This document shows, one piece after another, positions 60,853 through 64,000 of a stretch of DNA of 64,000 nt. Location: the NCBI GenBank assembly GCA_900298995.1, contig OMIC01000008.1, positions 62,001 to 126,000 of the forward strand. The letters run 5' to 3'. The notes below the pieces were generated by a model, which saw only the letters and a list, made by a program, of their open reading frames with translations, did no database searches and was not told the origin of the DNA. The position numbers and the translations under genes were made by a program. Each line of letters starts with the position of its first letter. The stretch's first letter is position 1. The stretch is from Hyphomicrobiaceae bacterium. Its GTDB lineage: Bacteria; Pseudomonadota; Alphaproteobacteria; Rhizobiales; Aestuariivirgaceae.

Positions 60853-61509
60853 ATGCTTCTTGAGCTGAAGGATGTCAGCAAGACCTACCCGACCGGCGAA
60901 GGGCCGCTGCGGGTGCTGAGCGGCGTGAGCCTGTCGCTCGCACGCGGGGCCTGCGTGGCGCTCACCGGCGAGTCGGGCAGCGGCAAGAGCACGCTCCTCC
61001 ATCTCGCGGGCGGTCTCGACCGGCCGGATGCCGGTCAGATCCTGTTCGAAGGACGCGATATCGTGCAACTGGGCGAGTCCGATCTCGCAGCCTTCCGGCG
61101 CACCCGCATCGGCATGGTCTTCCAGCAATTCAACCTGATCCCCTCGCTCGACGTCGCCGCCAATCTTGCCTTCCAGGCGCGGCTGGCGGGCCGACACGAT
61201 CCTGACTGGTGCAGTGCGCTGGCCGAGCGGCTCGGGCTGTCGGGACTGCTCGGCCGCTACCCCGAGCAACTGTCGGGTGGCCAGCAGCAGCGCGTGGCGA
61301 TCGGGCGCGCGCTGGCGGCAAGGCCGAAGCTGATCCTCGCGGACGAACCGACCGGCAATCTCGACGAGGCCACAGGCGATGCCGTTCTCGATCTCATGCT
61401 GGCCCTTCAGGCCGAAACCGGCGCCGCGTTGCTGATGGTCACACACTCGCTGCGGCTGGCGGCGCGGCTCGGAAGCCGGGTGCATCTCAGCGCCGGTCGG
61501 CTTGCCTGA
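60853..61509 (+). CDS. ABC ATPase, LolD/MacB type
   Basis: A 218-residue ATPase with Walker [13 protein letters not shown], signature [15 protein letters not shown], Walker [13 protein letters not shown] and H-loop VTHSLRLA. This class energises FtsX-like permeases that shuttle lipoproteins, lipids or peptides rather than import solutes. The stop overlaps the FtsX-like permease ATG. With the permease and the AttH-like gene it forms the AttEFGH-type set. Confidence 0.9.
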   Translation: MLLELKDVSKTYPTGEGPLRVLSGVSLSLARGACVALTGESGSGKSTLLHLAGGLDRPDAGQILFEGRDIVQLGESDLAAFRRTRIGMVFQQFNLIPSLDVAANLAFQARLAGRHDPDWCSALAERLGLSGLLGRYPEQLSGGQQQRVAIGRALAARPKLILADEPTGNLDEATGDAVLDLMLALQAETGAALLMVTHSLRLAARLGSRVHLSAGRLA

Positions 61510-63920
61510 TGCTGTGGCAGGCCTTCACAGCACTGCTCTCGCACTGGCGGCGGCACCGGCTGCAACTCGCCATGCTGCTGCTGGGGCTGGCGCTGGCAAC
61601 GGCGCTGTGGTCGGCCGTGCAGGCTATCAACGCGCAGGCTCGCCTCAGCTATGCCAGGGCTGCCGCGGTCATCGGTCAGGACCGTCTGTCGGCTCTTGTG
61701 CGCGTTGATGGTGCCCCCATCGCGCAGGATACCTACATCCGCTTGCGCCAGGCGGGCTGGCTCGTCTCACCGGTGATCGAAGGCGAGCTTCGCTTCGGAT
61801 CCGGGCGTCTGCGCCTGATCGGCATCGAGCCGCTGACGCTGCCGCCCCAGGCCGCACAGGTTGATGTCAGCGCGGATGATATCGGCCTTGCCGCCTTCAT
61901 CACTCCGCCCGGGCTTCTCGTCGTGGCGCCCGAAACGGCGGCGCGTCTGGCGGGCGAGGCCACGCCGCCGCTCCGCCTCAGCGAGGCCCTGCCGCCCGGC
62001 GTGGCGCTGTCCGATATCGGCATTGCCCAGCGCCTGCTGGCGCAGCCAGGCCGGATCTCGAGGCTCATTCTCGCGCCCGTGCAACTCTCGGGTTTGCCGC
62101 CCCTCGCCACCATTGCGCCCGAACTTGTCATGCGCGCGCCTGCCACCGAGAGCGATCTCTCGCGCCTCACCGACAGCTTCCACCTCAACCTCACGGCTTT
62201 CGGCTTCCTCGCCTTTGCGGTTGGCCTGTTCATCGTTCATGCGGCGATTGGCCTGGCTTTCGAGCAGCGCCGCCCGGTGCTGCGCACGCTGCGTGCCCTT
62301 GGTCTGCCGCTGCGCGCCCTCGTGGCACTCAGCATCACCGAACTGCTTGTGCTCTCCCTGCTGGCGGGCGTGCTGGGCGTGGCGCTGGGCTATGGCGTTG
62401 CGGCTGTGCTCCTTCCGGATGTGGCGGCAAGCCTCAGGGGGCTCTACGGTGCCGAGGTCGACGGGCAATTGTCGCTTCAGCCCTCGGTCTGGGCGCTTGG
62501 ACTTGCCCTCGCCGTCGCAGGCACGCTCGCGTCTGCCGCCTCGCGGCTGTGGCGCATCGCTACCCTGCCGCTCCTGGCGCCCGCTCAACCGCGCGCCTGG
62601 AGCCGCATGTCGGCCCAGGCCCTCGTGCTTCAGGCTGCGGCGGGAACGGGCCTGCTGGCAATCTCGGCGCTCGCCGTCATCATCGGACACGGCCTGGTCG
62701 CCGGTTTCGTCTCGCTTGGCGCCATGCTGCTCGGCGCGGCGCTGCTGCTGCCTCTGGTCCTGTCGCTGGTGCTCGCCCTTGCGGGCCGGATGGGCAGGGG
62801 AGTCGTCACGCAATGGTTCTGGGCGGATACACGCCAGCAACTGCCTGGCCTGTCGCTGGCGCTGATGGCCCTGCTTCTGGCGCTTGCGGCCAATGCGGGT
62901 GTTGGTGCCATGGTCGGAAGCTTCCGGCTTACCTTCGTCGGCTGGCTTGACCAGCGGCTGGCCTCTGAACTCTATGTCACTGCCCGATCCGACGAGGAGT
63001 CTGACCTCATGCGCAGCTGGCTCGCCGCGCGCAGCGATGCAGTGCTGCCGATCTGGAGTGCGGAAGAAAAGATTCTTGGCGAGCCGGTGCAGGTCTATGG
63101 CCTCCGCGATCATGTCACCTATCGCGAGAACTGGCCGCTGCTCGCTGCTGCCCCCGATGTCTGGGACAGGCTCGAGGCAGGCACGGGCATTCTCGTCAAT
63201 GAGCAGATGGCGCGGCGGAAGCATCTGAGGCTGGGCGACGAGCTCACGCTGTCCGGAGGACGCAGCCAGACAATTGTCGGCATCTACTCCGACTATGGCA
63301 ACCCCAAGGCCCAGGCGATGATCGGCATTGATCTGCTGCTGGCGTTGCATCCCGATGTGAACCGTCAGCGCTTTGCCGTTCGCATCGCTCCGGACCGGGC
63401 CGCTGGGCTTGCGGCGCAGTTGCGCGATGCCTTCGCGCTTCCTGCGGACAACGTGATAGACCAGGCCAGCGTCAAGGCCTTTTCCCTGCGAATCTTCGAG
63501 CGCACATTCGCGGTCACCGCCGCCCTCAATGTGCTGACGCTGGGCGTTGCGGCACTGGCCATATTTGCCAGCCTTCTGACGCTTGCTGACATGCGATTGG
63601 CGCAGCTCGCGCCCGTCTGGGCCATGGGTCTCACCCTGCGGCGGCTTGCGCTGCTCGAGGTCCTGCGCAGTATGGCGCTTGCCAGCTTCACCATGCTGGC
63701 GGCCGTGCCGGTGGGCCTCGCCCTCGCGTGGCTGCTTCTGGCGGTTGTCAATGTCGAGGCCTTTGGCTGGCAGTTGCCCATGCATGTCTTCCCGCTGGAC
63801 TGGCTGAGGCTGGGGTCGCTCAGCCTCATCAGCGCAGCACTCGCGGCCGCACTGCCGGCCCTGCAGCTGGTGCGGCGTCAGCCGTCGGCTCTCGTCATGG
63901 TCTTTGCCAATGAACGTTAG
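61509..63920 (+). CDS. FtsX-like ABC permease (AttF/AttG-type)
   Basis: An 803-residue inner-membrane protein with two FtsX-like halves. A first helix near residues 15-40 is followed by a periplasmic MacB-like domain, then a cluster of helices around residues 220-350. A second cluster is around 380-440, a second periplasmic domain covers about 480-630, and helices close the C-terminus. This tandem layout is seen in LolC/E fusions and AttF/G permeases. ATG 61509 shares a base with the ATPase stop. Its 3' end overlaps the next gene by 11 bases. It probably releases a lipid or peptide to the outer membrane side. Confidence 0.88.
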   Translation: MLWQAFTALLSHWRRHRLQLAMLLLGLALATALWSAVQAINAQARLSYARAAAVIGQDRLSALVRVDGAPIAQDTYIRLRQAGWLVSPVIEGELRFGSGRLRLIGIEPLTLPPQAAQVDVSADDIGLAAFITPPGLLVVAPETAARLAGEATPPLRLSEALPPGVALSDIGIAQRLLAQPGRISRLILAPVQLSGLPPLATIAPELVMRAPATESDLSRLTDSFHLNLTAFGFLAFAVGLFIVHAAIGLAFEQRRPVLRTLRALGLPLRALVALSITELLVLSLLAGVLGVALGYGVAAVLLPDVAASLRGLYGAEVDGQLSLQPSVWALGLALAVAGTLASAASRLWRIATLPLLAPAQPRAWSRMSAQALVLQAAAGTGLLAISALAVIIGHGLVAGFVSLGAMLLGAALLLPLVLSLVLALAGRMGRGVVTQWFWADTRQQLPGLSLALMALLLALAANAGVGAMVGSFRLTFVGWLDQRLASELYVTARSDEESDLMRSWLAARSDAVLPIWSAEEKILGEPVQVYGLRDHVTYRENWPLLAAAPDVWDRLEAGTGILVNEQMARRKHLRLGDELTLSGGRSQTIVGIYSDYGNPKAQAMIGIDLLLALHPDVNRQRFAVRIAPDRAAGLAAQLRDAFALPADNVIDQASVKAFSLRIFERTFAVTAALNVLTLGVAALAIFASLLTLADMRLAQLAPVWAMGLTLRRLALLEVLRSMALASFTMLAAVPVGLALAWLLLAVVNVEAFGWQLPMHVFPLDWLRLGSLSLISAALAAALPALQLVRRQPSALVMVFANER

Positions 63921-64000
63921 ATGGGTCCTGCTGTTTCTGCTCGCCATAGCGGCGCCCGCGCTTGCCCAGGGCTTCGCGGGGCTCGGCACCTCGGCGGAGG
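63910..64000 (+). CDS. AttH/carotenoid 1,2-hydratase-like lipocalin-fold protein (3' truncated)
   Basis: Only the first 30 codons are in the window. They show a signal peptide (LLFLLAIAAPALA) followed by QGFAGLGTSAE, a start I associate with AttH lipocalin-domain proteins that accompany LolD/FtsX-type transporters. ATG 63910 overlaps the permease stop by 11 bases. The rest lies beyond the right edge, so the assignment leans on context as much as on sequence. Confidence 0.7.
   Translation, partial: MNVRWVLLFLLAIAAPALAQGFAGLGTSAE

Noticed and set aside
61767-63989. A 740-codon open frame on the minus strand
   Set aside because: It is antisense to the FtsX-like permease; the Gln/Arg/His-rich translation has no hydrophobic or domain pattern.
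1-64000. tRNA, rRNA, CRISPR, insertion sequence or prophage
   Set aside because: No cloverleaf with a conserved T-loop, no rRNA signature, no regularly spaced repeats, and no transposase, integrase or phage structural motifs were seen in any translated frame. The absence is a reading by eye.

Overview
The window is a high-G+C stretch of alphaproteobacterial chromosome, most likely from the order Hyphomicrobiales (Rhizobiales). The grounds are the very dense packing of ABC uptake operons, frequent ATGA start/stop overlaps, many GTG starts, twin-arginine-type leaders on binding proteins, and families typical of that order (BetI-like TetR, MttB-like methyltransferases without pyrrolysine, Xsc, BMP-type transporters). 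I see no rRNA, tRNA, CRISPR array, insertion sequence, phage gene or replication origin. The left edge cuts a permease gene and the right edge cuts an AttH-like gene. Apart from one rRNA-type methyltransferase gene and a few small enzymes, the region is almost entirely catabolic and transport genes.

Layout. 1-5004: end of a polyamine-type permease, a quinone-reductase-like MDR, a BetI-like TetR regulator, a zinc alcohol dehydrogenase, then (minus strand) a sterol-desaturase-type hydroxylase and an MBL hydrolase. 5186-11336: a complete PotDBCA-type operon extended by an isochorismatase-fold hydrolase and an MGH1-like glycoside hydrolase. 11349-18482 (minus): a six-gene operon of a CodA-like deaminase, BMP-type binding protein, amidase, double ABC ATPase and two permeases, which looks like uptake and hydrolysis of a nucleobase-like or cyclic-amide compound. 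18578-21672: an enolase-superfamily dehydratase, a LysR regulator and a divergent hydroxyisobutyrate-dehydrogenase-like enzyme, a small acid-sugar or hydroxy-acid module. 21789-32773: a dipeptide/opine-type ABC transporter with fused ATPases followed by an Ldh-family reductase, a non-pyrrolysine MttB homologue, a TMADH/StcD-like flavoprotein and a FucU-like mutarotase; this reads as import and demethylation of an N-methylated compound.

32860-44062 is a sugar locus: a PfkB kinase, a TIM-barrel isomerase, a BtpA/SgcQ protein, an M42 (SgcX/FrvX-like) hydrolase, an FGGY kinase, a CUT1 sugar ABC transporter and a creatininase-family protein. 44067-45917 holds a THUMP methyltransferase, a Sel1-repeat protein and a probable 30-residue membrane peptide. 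46135-47910 is a lone xsc (sulfoacetaldehyde acetyltransferase). 47927-57219 is built around a divergent promoter with a 24-bp operator: leftward an Fe-S protein resembling 6-hydroxynicotinate reductase, an SMP-30 lactonase and an amidohydrolase; rightward a ferredoxin-NADP reductase, a MarR regulator and a complete Liv transporter. 57222-60740 has a polytopic membrane protein of unknown role, an endonuclease/phosphatase-family protein, an SDR and a cupin. 60853-64000 is the start of an AttEFGH-type exporter operon.

In all, seven ABC systems (one truncated) are packed into 64 kb. Most are co-transcribed with the enzymes that probably act on their cargo, so the cargo of each can be approached from its neighbours. 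The modules most likely to be undescribed are the CodA-like/amidase/BMP operon, the MttB/TMADH-like/Ldh operon, the SgcQ/SgcX sugar locus, and the 6-hydroxynicotinate-reductase-like/FNR pair.
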